Source: Leifsonia sp. 1010 (GTDB lineage Bacteria > Actinomycetota > Actinomycetes > Actinomycetales > Microbacteriaceae). From it: a stretch of DNA of 64,000 bases. The notes below the pieces were generated by a model, which was not told where the DNA came from, did not search any database, and saw only the letters and a program-made list of their open reading frames with translations. This document shows positions 45,706 through 53,479 of the stretch, one piece after another (positions within the stretch are counted from its first letter, which is position 1; each line of letters starts with the position of its first letter). The position numbers and the translations under genes are program-made. The stretch is from the NCBI RefSeq assembly GCF_031455295.1, contig NZ_JAVDSL010000001.1, positions 992,001-1,056,000 of the forward strand, written 5' to 3'.

Positions 45706-46374
45706 GTGGAGCAGGATGCGCGTGCGCGATACGACGGCAGGCGGCTGCTCCGCAACGACGTCTACGAGCTCGTGCTGGAGCGCATCCTGTCGGGGGAGCT
45801 TCCGCCGGGCCAGCGGCTGCGCGATGCCGATCTGACCTCGTGGCTGGGCGTCTCGCGTACGCCCGTCCGTGAGGCGGTCAGCCGTCTGACCGCCGTCGGG
45901 CTCATGTCCACCTCCCCGAATCGGTACACCGAGGTCGCCGCGCTCGACGAAACGGAGATCGCGGACGCCGTGGCGGTGCTCCGGCTGCTGTGGCCGGCAG
46001 CACTGGCCGGCGACCCGGGCGATTCCGCGCTCGAGCGCGAGGTCGAACTGACCCTGCTCGCGCGGCGGGTCGAGCGCGGCGACCTCGATCCGGCCCACGG
46101 ACTCCATCAGGCCCTGTCGGTCGTCGTCGACACCCTTTCGAATCGTGTCCTGGCCGAGGCCGTGCGGGCGGCTGACCTCCGCGTGGTCCGCTACCTGCTG
46201 CTCGAGCCGGAGGCTCGCGCCGTGCTTCAGCGCGACAGGGCCGTGGCGCTCATCCGCGCCCTGGGCGCCGAGACGCCGCCGCCTGAAGGGGCGGGTCGGG
46301 CCGACGAGCTCGGCGCGGATCTCCTGGCCGAGCTGGAGGGCGTGCTCGCTTCCCGTCGCAGCGCCGCCCGGTAG
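45706..46374 (+). CDS. GntR-family transcriptional regulator
   Basis: A 222-residue regulator with a winged helix (LRNDVYELVLERILSGELPPGQRLRDADLTSWLGVSRTPVREAVSRLTAVGL) and an FCD-like effector domain that is shorter than usual. It starts at a GTG with GAGGAG upstream. No neighbouring operon is obvious as target; the converging gene 46227-46703 overlaps its 3' end by 148 bp, which is unusual. Confidence 0.85.
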   Translation: MEQDARARYDGRRLLRNDVYELVLERILSGELPPGQRLRDADLTSWLGVSRTPVREAVSRLTAVGLMSTSPNRYTEVAALDETEIADAVAVLRLLWPAALAGDPGDSALEREVELTLLARRVERGDLDPAHGLHQALSVVVDTLSNRVLAEAVRAADLRVVRYLLLEPEARAVLQRDRAVALIRALGAETPPPEGAGRADELGADLLAELEGVLASRRSAAR

Positions 46375-46703
46375 AACCGGACCAGTTCGGCCGCCGTCGG
46401 CCGCTGTGCCGCCATGGTCGCAGCGTCGGTCCGGCGGGCGGCCATGTGGTGCCGCCACGACTCGGCGGCGCAGCGATGGTCCCACGCGGCAGCGGCCGCC
46501 GCTTCGAGCGTGCGGCACCAGCCGATCAACTCGCGGCCGTCCGAGGTCGGTGCCCAGGTGACGACCCGGAACCACACCTCCGGACGGTTGGGATCGCCGA
46601 ACGCGAAGCGACGGATCACGCCGTACGGCGTGCCGAGCGCTCCCTGGCGGAGCAGCCACTCGGTGGGCTGCGCATTCGCCACCGGGTGCCAGGATGCGCT
46701 CAC
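46227..46703 (-). CDS. Hypothetical soluble protein overlapping the GntR gene
   Basis: A 158-residue frame if read from the GTG at 46703 (VSASWHPVANAQPTEWLLRQGALGTPYGVIRRFAFGDPNR). It is rich in Trp and Arg. Its 3' 148 bp overlap the antisense end of the GntR gene, so either the C-terminus is overrun or the overlap is real. The 46375-46703 part has no competing gene and reads as plausible coding sequence. Family not recognised; start uncertain (GTG at 46763 is open too). Confidence 0.5.
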   Translation of the reverse strand: MSASWHPVANAQPTEWLLRQGALGTPYGVIRRFAFGDPNRPEVWFRVVTWAPTSDGRELIGWCRTLEAAAAAAWDHRCAAESWRHHMAARRTDAATMAAQRPTAAELVRFYRAALRREASTPSSSARRSAPSSSARPAPSGGGVSAPRARMSATALSR

Positions 46704-46838
46704 GGCGTCACGGTATGCGAGGCCGCCGACACCAGCACGCTCGCCGGCGAGCCGTTTATACACCGCGTCGGGAAGGGGAGCCGTGGATGGACGTCATGTA
46801 CATCGGCAGCGCCCGCTGCGCCGCCCTAGCATCCCTGC

Positions 46839-46907
46839 ATGACCCCCAGCGCCGCAGTCGACCAGGAACGCACCGACGACGACGTCGTCATCCTCGGCTA
46901 CGACTGA
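46839..46907 (+). CDS. 22-residue acidic micro-ORF (uncertain)
   Basis: ATG ACC CCC opens a 22-residue frame ending DDDVVILGYD before a TGA, just 14 bp upstream of the convergent azlD stop. It has no Shine-Dalgarno sequence in a good position. It may be a real micropeptide or the truncated start of a lost gene; support is weak. Confidence 0.25.
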   Translation: MTPSAAVDQERTDDDVVILGYD

Positions 46908-46921
46908 GCGCGCCAGAGCGG

Positions 46922-47227
46922 TCAGGTGAACAGCCGGATGAGCGCCGCGACCACCGCGGCCGCGGGCACGACGACGATGAACGGCACCCGGAGCGCGTAG
47001 AGTCCGGCGGCGATCGCGACGGCGGGGAGCCGCGCGTCGAGCTGCAGCGACTGGCCGGCCCCGAGGGTCTGCACGCAGATGAGGGCGGCGAGCAGCGCGG
47101 CGGTGAGGAGGTCGCTCACCCGTGCGACGGTCGGGTGGTCGAGGGCTTTCGGCGGCACCAACCAGCCGACGGCTTTCAGCCCGAGCACGCAGATCGAGGC
47201 GAGCAGGATGACGTGCCAGGTGGTCAC
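46922..47227 (-). CDS. azlD: AzlD-like branched-chain amino acid export subunit
   Basis: A 101-residue protein of about three to four hydrophobic segments typical of AzlD (VILLASICVLGLKAVGWLVPP, LLTAALLAALICVQ, VPFIVVVPAAAVVAALI). AzlD is the small subunit of the AzlCD branched-chain amino acid exporter. The GTG start overlaps the azlC stop (GTGA), giving coupling. Confidence 0.88.
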   Translation of the reverse strand: MTTWHVILLASICVLGLKAVGWLVPPKALDHPTVARVSDLLTAALLAALICVQTLGAGQSLQLDARLPAVAIAAGLYALRVPFIVVVPAAAVVAALIRLFT

Positions 47228-47964
47228 GGTTCCACCTCCCGTTCCATGGGCACCGCCTCGGGATGCGGCGGGTCGTTCCTCCGGCCGAACAGGTTGAGGA
47301 CGCCGACGACGATGGCGACGACCGCCGCAGCCAGCACAGGCAGGCCGGGGGTGAGGAACGGGGTGAGCAGGGTCGCGACGAATCCGCCCGCGACGGCGAC
47401 CGCCTGCGTCTGGCGCGCCTTCAGCCGCGGCCAGAGCAGGCCGAGGAACGCGGCGGCCGCGGCCGCATCCAGCCCGTAGGCCTTCACGTCGCCGATCAGG
47501 TCGCCCAGGAGCGCGCCGGCGAGCGTCATCAGGTTCCAGCCGATGTACACGACGAGGCCGGTGATCCAGAACCCGATGCGCTGCGCCCTCGGCTCGCTCT
47601 GGGCGGTCGCGACGGCGGTGGACTCGTCGATGGTCAGCTGGGTCGCGGCGGCTCGCTTCCAGAATCCCGGCCCGATGATGCGCGACAGCCGCAGGGCGTA
47701 AAAGGAATTGCGCACGCCCAGCAGCGCGGCGCTGATGATCGCGGTGCCGCCGGCCGCGGCCCCGCCGGAGGCGAGCACGCCGATGAGGGCGAACTGCGAG
47801 CCGCCGCTGAACATGACCAGGCTGAGCACGCAGGTCTGCCAGACGTCGAGCCCGGAAGCCGTCGCCAGGGCGCCGAAGGAGATGCCGTAGACGGCCGTCG
47901 CGATCCCGACGGCCCAGCCGGAGCGGGCCGCGGCGCGTTCCTCGCTGGTCCGTTCCTGGCGCAT
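47224..47964 (-). CDS. azlC: AzlC-like branched-chain amino acid exporter subunit
   Basis: A 246-residue membrane protein with the AzlC signatures (GISFGALATASGLDVWQTCVLSLVMFSGGSQFALIG and DESTAVATAQ) and about six helices. With AzlD it exports branched-chain amino acids or related compounds such as 4-azaleucine. RBS GGGAGG lies 6-7 nt before the ATG. No Lrp-type regulator gene is adjacent. Confidence 0.9.
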   Translation of the reverse strand: MRQERTSEERAAARSGWAVGIATAVYGISFGALATASGLDVWQTCVLSLVMFSGGSQFALIGVLASGGAAAGGTAIISAALLGVRNSFYALRLSRIIGPGFWKRAAATQLTIDESTAVATAQSEPRAQRIGFWITGLVVYIGWNLMTLAGALLGDLIGDVKAYGLDAAAAAAFLGLLWPRLKARQTQAVAVAGGFVATLLTPFLTPGLPVLAAAVVAIVVGVLNLFGRRNDPPHPEAVPMEREVEP

Positions 47965-47995
47965 CGCCTCCCGACACTACCGGGTGGCGGAGGGG

Positions 47996-48541
47996 TTACC
48001 GGAACAGTCGCTCGACCAGGTGTTCGGCGGTGGTGTCCTCGAGCGTCCAGGGCACGAAGATGACGCGGTAGATGATCGGCGCGACCACGACATCCAGAAC
48101 GTCGTCGTCAGTGACGGGGGAGTCCGGATAGCGCTGCAGGATGAGGCCCGCTTCGGTGCGCCGGTTGCGGAGGCAGTTCGACTGCCGCTCGCCGGCCGCC
48201 GAGGCGCCGCCGCGGAGGAGCGCCGCGTTGACCGGATTGCGGTAGTGCTCCACCAGCTCGGAGGCCCAGGCGGTGAGGTCGCGCTGCAGGTCGCCGTTCT
48301 CGGGCAGGGGCCGCTCGGGGTTGAGCTGGTAGGTCGCGATGTCGTTGATCAGGGTCGGGAGGTCGCCCCAGCGGCGGTAGATGCTTGTCGGGTTGACGCC
48401 GGCACGCTCGGCGATCATCGGAACGGTGACGCGGTCCTGGCCCTTTTCCTCGACGAGTTCTTCGACGGCGGTGCGCACGTTGTGGATGACCGCGGCGCTG
48501 CGTCCGCCCGTCCGCTTCGACGGAGTGGTCGTAGTTTCCAT
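47996..48541 (-). CDS. TetR-family repressor of the MFS exporter
   Basis: A 181-residue TetR regulator. The helix-turn-helix (RVTVPMIAERAGVNPTSIYRRWGDLPTLINDI) is followed by a C-terminal ligand-binding domain of ordinary length. It is divergently arranged with the MFS transporter at 48631 and two identical inverted repeats lie between, so it very likely binds both. RNA from its own promoter would read over operator 1. Confidence 0.9.
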   Translation of the reverse strand: METTTTPSKRTGGRSAAVIHNVRTAVEELVEEKGQDRVTVPMIAERAGVNPTSIYRRWGDLPTLINDIATYQLNPERPLPENGDLQRDLTAWASELVEHYRNPVNAALLRGGASAAGERQSNCLRNRRTEAGLILQRYPDSPVTDDDVLDVVVAPIIYRVIFVPWTLEDTTAEHLVERLFR

Positions 48542-48551
48542 GGGAATAGCT

Positions 48552-48573
48552 TAAAGCAAATCTCGTTGCTTTA
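48552..48573 (+). promoter_or_regulatory. TetR operator 1
   Basis: Perfect inverted repeat TAAAGCAA-6 nt-TTGCTTTA. Its right half-site TTGCTT (48566-48571) also serves as -35 of the MFS promoter, 17 bp from the -10. Confidence 0.85.
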
Positions 48574-48594
48574 TCTCACATCCTCTCGTATAGT
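48566..48594 (+). promoter_or_regulatory. Promoter of the TetR-controlled MFS gene
   Basis: TTGCTT at 48566-48571 and TATAGT at 48589-48594 are separated by 17 bp. The predicted start falls at about 48601 inside operator 2, so repressor binding would block both polymerase binding and initiation. Confidence 0.7.
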
Positions 48595-48597
48595 CGC

Positions 48598-48619
48598 TAA
48601 AGCAAACAGTTTTGCTTTA
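48598..48619 (+). promoter_or_regulatory. TetR operator 2
   Basis: A second identical TAAAGCAA-6 nt-TTGCTTTA inverted repeat, 46 bp from operator 1 start to start, directly before the AAGGAG ribosome site of the MFS gene. Confidence 0.85.
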
Positions 48620-48630
48620 AGGAGCTCGAC

Positions 48631-49887
48631 ATGACCACAGCCGAAGAGACCCTCCCCACGGGCGGGATGCTTGCCGTCCGGCCCGCGCGGTCGGCGGGCG
48701 GCGACCGCCCCCGGCGGCTCCGTCCCGCGGCGGCGTTCGCGGGCACCGCGCTGGCCTTCGTCGCCGTCGCCCTGGCGGTCGGCGCTCCGAGCCCGCTGTT
48801 CGTGCTGTACGAGCAGCAGTGGGGCTTCCAGCCGTGGCTTCTCACGGTCGCGTTCGCGATCTACGCGGTGACGCTCCTCATCACGCTCCTCATCGCCGGG
48901 TCGCTCTCCGACCACATCGGTCGGCGCCCCGTGCTGATCGGCGCGCTCGCGCTGCAGGTGGTGGCGATGCTGATCTTCCTGTTCGCTCCCGACATCGGCT
49001 GGATCATCGGGGCGCGCTCCGTGCAGGGCGTCGCAACGGGTGCCGCGATGAGCACCTTCACCGCCGCCCTGGTCGAGCTCGCTCCCGAGCGCCAGAAGAA
49101 GCTGGGTGCGACCATCGGCAGCACGGCGCCCGTCGGCGGCATCGCCATCGGAGCCTTCCTGACCGGACTCGCGGTGCAGTTCGTCCCGCAGCCCACGATC
49201 GTCGTGTTCGTCGCGCTGGCTCTGCTGTTCGCAGCCGGCATCGTCGTGATCGCCGTGTCGCCCGAGACGGTGGAGCGTCGGCCGGGAGCGGTGCGTTCGC
49301 TGATCCCTCGGCTGTTCGTGCCGCGTGCGGCCCGCGCGGAGTTCGCCCGCGCCATCCCGCTCTTCCTGGCGACCTGGATGCTGGCGGGCCTCTTCATCGG
49401 ACTCTCGCCGTCGATCCTGCACGGCGTCTTCCACCTTGACAGCGGACTCCTCAACGGCGCGATCGTCGCGGTGCCCCCGGCGGTGGGAGCGGTCGCCGCC
49501 CTGCTGCTGACCCGTGCACCCGCCCGGATCACAGCCGTGTGGGCGATGGCGGCGATCCTCGTCGGCGTCGCGCTCGCCGCCGTCGGGATCGGCGCGGGCA
49601 TCCTCGCGCTCCTCTTCGTGGGGGCGACCATCGCGGGCGGCGGCTTCGGCGCGGGGTTCGCGGCGGTCCTCCGCATCCTGGCCCCGCTCGCGCCGAACGA
49701 TCAGCGCGCCGAGCTCTTCGCCGGGGTGTTCCTCGTCAGTTACCTCGCCTACGGCGTCCCTGCGCTGGTCGCCGGCGAGCTGATCACCACGATCGGGCTG
49801 CTGCCGACGGTGCTCGGCTACGCCGCGGCGATCGCCGTCGCGTCGGTGGTCGCGCTCGTCGTCCAGGCCATCAAGCCACGTCGATGA
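48631..49887 (+). CDS. MFS transporter under TetR control
   Basis: A 418-residue transporter with about twelve membrane helices and the MFS motif A variant SLSDHIGRRPVLIGALAL between helices 2 and 3. Drug/H+ antiporter-type sequence; substrate not identifiable from sequence. AAGGAG lies 6 nt before the ATG at 48631. Its promoter carries two TetR operators. It converges with the quinone oxidoreductase gene, which overlaps its 3' end by 17 bp. Confidence 0.9.
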   Translation: MTTAEETLPTGGMLAVRPARSAGGDRPRRLRPAAAFAGTALAFVAVALAVGAPSPLFVLYEQQWGFQPWLLTVAFAIYAVTLLITLLIAGSLSDHIGRRPVLIGALALQVVAMLIFLFAPDIGWIIGARSVQGVATGAAMSTFTAALVELAPERQKKLGATIGSTAPVGGIAIGAFLTGLAVQFVPQPTIVVFVALALLFAAGIVVIAVSPETVERRPGAVRSLIPRLFVPRAARAEFARAIPLFLATWMLAGLFIGLSPSILHGVFHLDSGLLNGAIVAVPPAVGAVAALLLTRAPARITAVWAMAAILVGVALAAVGIGAGILALLFVGATIAGGGFGAGFAAVLRILAPLAPNDQRAELFAGVFLVSYLAYGVPALVAGELITTIGLLPTVLGYAAAIAVASVVALVVQAIKPRR

Positions 49888-50890
49888 GCACCTTGCCCAC
49901 GATGCCGTCCTCGACGGCGTCGTGGGCCGCGGCCGTCTGATCGAGCGGGAAGCGCGTGATCGGGAGGCCGTGCTCCTCGCCCACACGGAGGGCTCCGTCG
50001 GCGGCGGCAGCGGCGACCGCCCGCACCGCGGCCTCCTTGTTCTCCGGAGCGACCGTGTAGGTGAGCACGAACTGCCAGCGGAGGTTCTTCGACATGCTCG
50101 GGCGGACGGGGATGGTCACGTCCTCTGCTCCGGGGGCGTCCGCGTAGCTGGCGATCGTGGCGTTGCGGCCGGTGACCTTGACGTCGAGCGCCGCGTTGGC
50201 GATCACGTTCACCTCCACCACGATGTCCACGCCGCGCGGCGCCAGCGCGCCGATGGCTTCGGCTGTGTCCGGGTCGGTGTAGTTGACGACGTGGTGCGCG
50301 CCGGCGGCTCGTGCGAGCTCCGCCTTCTCATGGCTGCTGACGGTCGCGATGACCGTTGCGCCCGCCCAGACGGCGAGCTGGATGGCGGCGTGGCCGACCG
50401 CGCCCGCCCCTCCGGCGACGAGCACGGTGCGGCCCTCCAGCGAGCCGGGGGAGAGCTCCGCGGGCGCGTGTTCGTACGCGGTCAGCGCGCGATGGGCGGT
50501 GAGCGCCGGGATGCCGAACGACGCACCCTCGTCGAAGCTCACGTCGTCGGGCAGGCCGACCACCAGCTTCTCGGGAAGCACCACCACCTCCTGCGCCGTG
50601 CCGTCGGGACGCTGGTAGGCGGCATCCCACACCCACACGCGGTCGCCCGCGCGGAAGGCCGTGACGCCCTCGCCGACCTCGTCGACGACGCCGGCGCCGT
50701 CCTGGTTCGGCACCTGCGGCCGGGGAAGCTCGGCCGGGCCGCTGCCCCGCCGCGCCTTCCAGTCGGTGGGGTTCACACCGGACACGTGGATGCGGACGCG
50801 TACCTCGCCTGGTCCGGGGTGCGGCTCCTCCCGCTCGCCGAGGGTCAGGACGTCGGAATCGCCGGTGGAGGAGTAGCTCACAGCCTTCAT
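49871..50890 (-). CDS. NADPH:quinone oxidoreductase, zinc-free MDR family
   Basis: About 339 residues of the quinone oxidoreductase (QOR) branch of medium-chain dehydrogenases. It starts MKAVSYSSTGDSDVLTLGERE, has GVNPTDWKARRG and the NADPH loop VLVAGGAGAVGHAAIQLAVWAGA, and lacks the zinc Cys clusters of alcohol dehydrogenases. It would reduce quinones or enones. The ATG at 50890 is chosen over an upstream TTG at 50902 by family N-terminus. Confidence 0.88.
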   Translation of the reverse strand: MKAVSYSSTGDSDVLTLGEREEPHPGPGEVRVRIHVSGVNPTDWKARRGSGPAELPRPQVPNQDGAGVVDEVGEGVTAFRAGDRVWVWDAAYQRPDGTAQEVVVLPEKLVVGLPDDVSFDEGASFGIPALTAHRALTAYEHAPAELSPGSLEGRTVLVAGGAGAVGHAAIQLAVWAGATVIATVSSHEKAELARAAGAHHVVNYTDPDTAEAIGALAPRGVDIVVEVNVIANAALDVKVTGRNATIASYADAPGAEDVTIPVRPSMSKNLRWQFVLTYTVAPENKEAAVRAVAAAAADGALRVGEEHGLPITRFPLDQTAAAHDAVEDGIVGKVLIDVA

Positions 50891-50943
50891 GCCACCAGCC
50901 AACCACGGCGAACGGCGCGACGGGAGAGCGGCTCAGGCGCGTG

Positions 50944-52131
50944 TCAGCCCGCCGAGCAGGCTCCGGAGCTGATCGGTGCGGAACCGACCGACGACAGCAC
51001 CGGCCGGAGTTCGGCGAGGGTCAGCGCGTAGCCGGTTTCCGGGTTCGTCGCGCTCCGGGCGAACACGACCCCGGCGACCCGGCCCTCGGAGTCGAGCAGC
51101 GGACCGCCCGAGTTCCCGGGGCGGACGACGCCGCGCAGTGAGTAGATGTCGCGGTCGACGGAGCCGCTCTGGTAGATGTCGGTGCCCCGCGCGACGACCC
51201 GGTCGCGGACGCGCTGCGGTGCGACGGTGAACGGCCCGTTGCCCGGGTACCCGGCCGCGAACGACGCGGCACCAGCGGTCAGATCCGGTCCGATGTCGAG
51301 CGCGGGGGCGTTCAGGTCGGTCACGTCGAGCACCGCGAGGTCGCGCGACGGGTCGAAGGCGACGAGGGTCGCGCGCTCGACGTCGGAGCTCCCGGACGTC
51401 CGGACGACGATCGAGGAGGAGCCGGCGACCACGTGCGCGTTGGTCACGACGCGGCCGCGCTGCACGACCCATCCACTGCCCTCGGAGTCGACGCCGCAGG
51501 CGGGCTTGGAGGCGAGCACCGTCACCACCGACTGCTCCGAGGCCGAGACGGCGGCGGGCACCGAGCCGTCCGGTGCCGGGACCGCCTTGATGGTCTCGCC
51601 GCCCTCGAACACCTTCGGGAGCCCGGCCCCGGCGAGGGCGTCGTCCACCGCTCCGAGCACGGTCGACGACGGAAGCGGGGCCATGCTGTTGAGGGTCGAG
51701 ACGACCCGCGAGGAGTTCGCCGCCTGGACGACGGTCGCCAGGTTGGTCGCCAGCGCGAACCCGGCGAGCAGCCAGACCACGACGGCCCAGGTGGCCAGGC
51801 CCAGCACGGCGCCGACGAGGGAGTCGAGCCAGCGGATGGGGCCGTGTCGCAGGAGCTTGCCGATGATGCTCGCCAGGGCGCCCGCGATGGCGTACACGAC
51901 GCCCGCGCACACGATGATGACGACGGCCGCGACGACGGACCGCTGCGTGACCCCGCCGAAACCGGAGTCCGCGAACCATCCGACGACGATGGGGGCGATG
52001 GTCAGCCCCAGCCAGAGACCGAGCCCGAGACCCACGAGGGTGCCGGCCGAACGGATGGCGCCCTTGCTCCAGCCGGCCGCGATCGCGAGGATGCCGAGCA
52101 CCACGAGCACGACGTCGACAACGATCTCCAC
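50944..52131 (-). CDS. MarP-like membrane serine protease (CvpA + trypsin domain)
   Basis: A 395-residue protein starting at a GTG. Residues 1-130 form four CvpA-like membrane helices, then a linker, then a chymotrypsin-fold protease with His233 (TNAHVVAG), Asp264 (DPSRDLAVLDV) and Ser341 (RPGNSGGP). Cys212 and Cys392 match the disulfide pair of mycobacterial MarP, an acid-resistance protease acting in the periplasm. Substrate not determined. No clear operon partner. Confidence 0.92.
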   Translation of the reverse strand: MEIVVDVVLVVLGILAIAAGWSKGAIRSAGTLVGLGLGLWLGLTIAPIVVGWFADSGFGGVTQRSVVAAVVIIVCAGVVYAIAGALASIIGKLLRHGPIRWLDSLVGAVLGLATWAVVVWLLAGFALATNLATVVQAANSSRVVSTLNSMAPLPSSTVLGAVDDALAGAGLPKVFEGGETIKAVPAPDGSVPAAVSASEQSVVTVLASKPACGVDSEGSGWVVQRGRVVTNAHVVAGSSSIVVRTSGSSDVERATLVAFDPSRDLAVLDVTDLNAPALDIGPDLTAGAASFAAGYPGNGPFTVAPQRVRDRVVARGTDIYQSGSVDRDIYSLRGVVRPGNSGGPLLDSEGRVAGVVFARSATNPETGYALTLAELRPVLSSVGSAPISSGACSAG

Positions 52132-52266
52132 GGGGCATACCCTGCCCCAGAAGACTGGACGCCCGCTCAACCGCGGCTCTGCGGCGGCTGGCGATGCCCT
52201 GTCGGTGCGGGCGGCGCAGGGCTACCGTTCGAAGCTCCACCGCATCCCGAGACGAAGGAGCGCCCC

Positions 52267-52422
52267 ATGCCCGGAAGCCGATCAGACGAGCCGATCGCGA
52301 ACGGAGACGACGAGCGCGAAGACCTCGACGCAGGCGAGCGTCAGTACACCAGCGCCGACCTGACGGCGCACGACCAGGAGCACGGGCAGCTGGAGGAGCC
52401 GGGCGAGGGGGAGGTGCCCTAG
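52267..52422 (+). CDS. 51-residue acidic protein
   Basis: A small acidic frame (starts MPGSRSDEPIANGDDER, rich in Asp/Glu/Gln) with GAAGGAG 5-8 nt before its ATG. No Cys, no membrane segment; disordered-looking. Strong ribosome site and codon use like neighbours argue that it is translated. Family not recognised. Confidence 0.6.
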   Translation: MPGSRSDEPIANGDDEREDLDAGERQYTSADLTAHDQEHGQLEEPGEGEVP

Positions 52423-52424
52423 CT

Positions 52425-52466
52425 GCTCAGAGGTGCTGACGGCTCAGAGGTGCTGACGGCTCAGAG
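52425..52466 (+). repeat. 17-bp tandem repeat, 2.5 copies
   Basis: GCTCAGAGGTGCTGACG occurs at 52425-52441 and 52442-52458, then again as a partial GCTCAGAG at 52459-52466. It spans the gap between two small acidic genes and touches the stop codon of the second. The copies are identical, so they arose recently. Confidence 0.85.
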
Positions 52467-52604
52467 TCGGCCGTCCTCCTCGTCGCCGTCGTCGACGGAG
52501 TCGGGTTCAGGCTGGGTGACCGGCACGATGTCCGGATCCATCTGCTCCTCCGGGACGACGTCCGGGAAGTCCTCGGTCTGCTGATCGGTGGTCTGTCTGG
52601 CCAT
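52461..52604 (-). CDS. 47-residue acidic protein
   Basis: A 47-codon minus-strand frame: starts MARQTTDQQTEDFPDVVPEEQ, ends DDGDEEDGRL. Very acidic, Pro-rich and probably disordered, unrelated in sequence to its neighbour but similarly charged. Its stop lies inside the tandem repeat. No Shine-Dalgarno is obvious. Moderately supported by codon bias. Confidence 0.5.
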   Translation of the reverse strand: MARQTTDQQTEDFPDVVPEEQMDPDIVPVTQPEPDSVDDGDEEDGRL

Positions 52605-52651
52605 GCGCGAACGCTACGCCAGCATCCCTGGACCCGAAAGCCCCATCCGCC

Positions 52652-53365
52652 TCAGAGATCGTCCTGAGAGCTCTCGAAGCGCGCATCGGCGTCCGCCTCC
52701 GTGGCGGATGGGCGTCGGCGCCGGGAGGTGAGAAGCACGATCACGACGCCGATGACCGCCAGGACGACGATGGCGACGCCGATGCCGATCACCAGGCCCA
52801 GGTCGGTGCCGGAGGCCTGCGTCGTCGGCTGGGGAGTGGACGCGGCGGCCGTCGCGGTCGGTCCGGTGCCCGCCTGCGGGGTCGGCGCCGTCGGGTCCGT
52901 CGTCGCCGGTGCTGTCGACCCTCCCGCGCCGCAGCCGGGCGTCTCCGAGCCCGCGGCCGCCGCGGTGCCGGACGGGGGCTGGTAGGTGAACGCATAGGAC
53001 GACGAGACGGTATGCCCGTCGGCCGAGACGATCTGGTAGGTCACGGTGTACCGCCCGGCGCCGCCGAGGGAGACCGGTGCGCTGAGCGCGGTGTCGGCGA
53101 CGGCGGCGCATCCCGTCTCGAAATGACGGGTCCCCGCGTCGGGGCCGGTCACCGTGAGCAGGTTCGTCGAGCCCGTGCCGGAGAGGTCGAGCACGCGGTC
53201 GTTGAAGGTCACGGTCACCGTGTCGAGTGCCGTCGTCACCGTGGAGTCGGCGGAAGGATCGCTGCCGACCACGTAGTCGTGCGCCGATGCGGCGGACACG
53301 GGGGCGAGCGCGAGAGCAACAGCCGCGGCGATGCCGGCGGCCGCGGCGAGCAGCCGGGACGTCAT
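52652..53365 (-). CDS. CopC-domain copper-resistance-like membrane protein
   Basis: About 237 residues: signal peptide (AGIAAAVALALAPVSAASA), then HDYVVGSDPSADSTV, a CopC-type beta-barrel whose first His follows the cleavage site as in copper-binding CopC, then a Pro/Thr-rich linker and a C-terminal membrane helix (LVIGIGVAIVVLAVIGVVIVLL). The N-terminal His suggests Cu(II) binding, but the second copper ligand cannot be confirmed. A TAGGGT box 7 nt before the ATG suggests a leaderless mRNA. No CopD-like gene adjoins it. Confidence 0.85.
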   Translation of the reverse strand: MTSRLLAAAAGIAAAVALALAPVSAASAHDYVVGSDPSADSTVTTALDTVTVTFNDRVLDLSGTGSTNLLTVTGPDAGTRHFETGCAAVADTALSAPVSLGGAGRYTVTYQIVSADGHTVSSSYAFTYQPPSGTAAAAGSETPGCGAGGSTAPATTDPTAPTPQAGTGPTATAAASTPQPTTQASGTDLGLVIGIGVAIVVLAVIGVVIVLLTSRRRRPSATEADADARFESSQDDL

Positions 53366-53372
53366 GCCGAGA

Positions 53373-53378
53373 ACCCTA
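53373..53378 (-). promoter_or_regulatory. -10 box of a leaderless promoter (CopC-like)
   Basis: Minus-strand TAGGGT lies 7 nt before the ATG at 53365. Confidence 0.5.
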
Positions 53379-53467
53379 CGCCGCCGGGATGTGGGCGCGC
53401 CGTGCGCGGGGCGAACGGGACCACAACGGGGGTCGCCGGACCAGCGGGAACGCCCGGCGTGTCGGGT

Positions 53468-53473
53468 TAGTCT
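53468..53473 (+). promoter_or_regulatory. -10 box of a leaderless promoter (NarL-type regulator)
   Basis: TAGTCT lies 6 nt before the GTG at 53480 with no ribosome site between. Confidence 0.5.
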
Positions 53474-53479
53474 GGCCCG

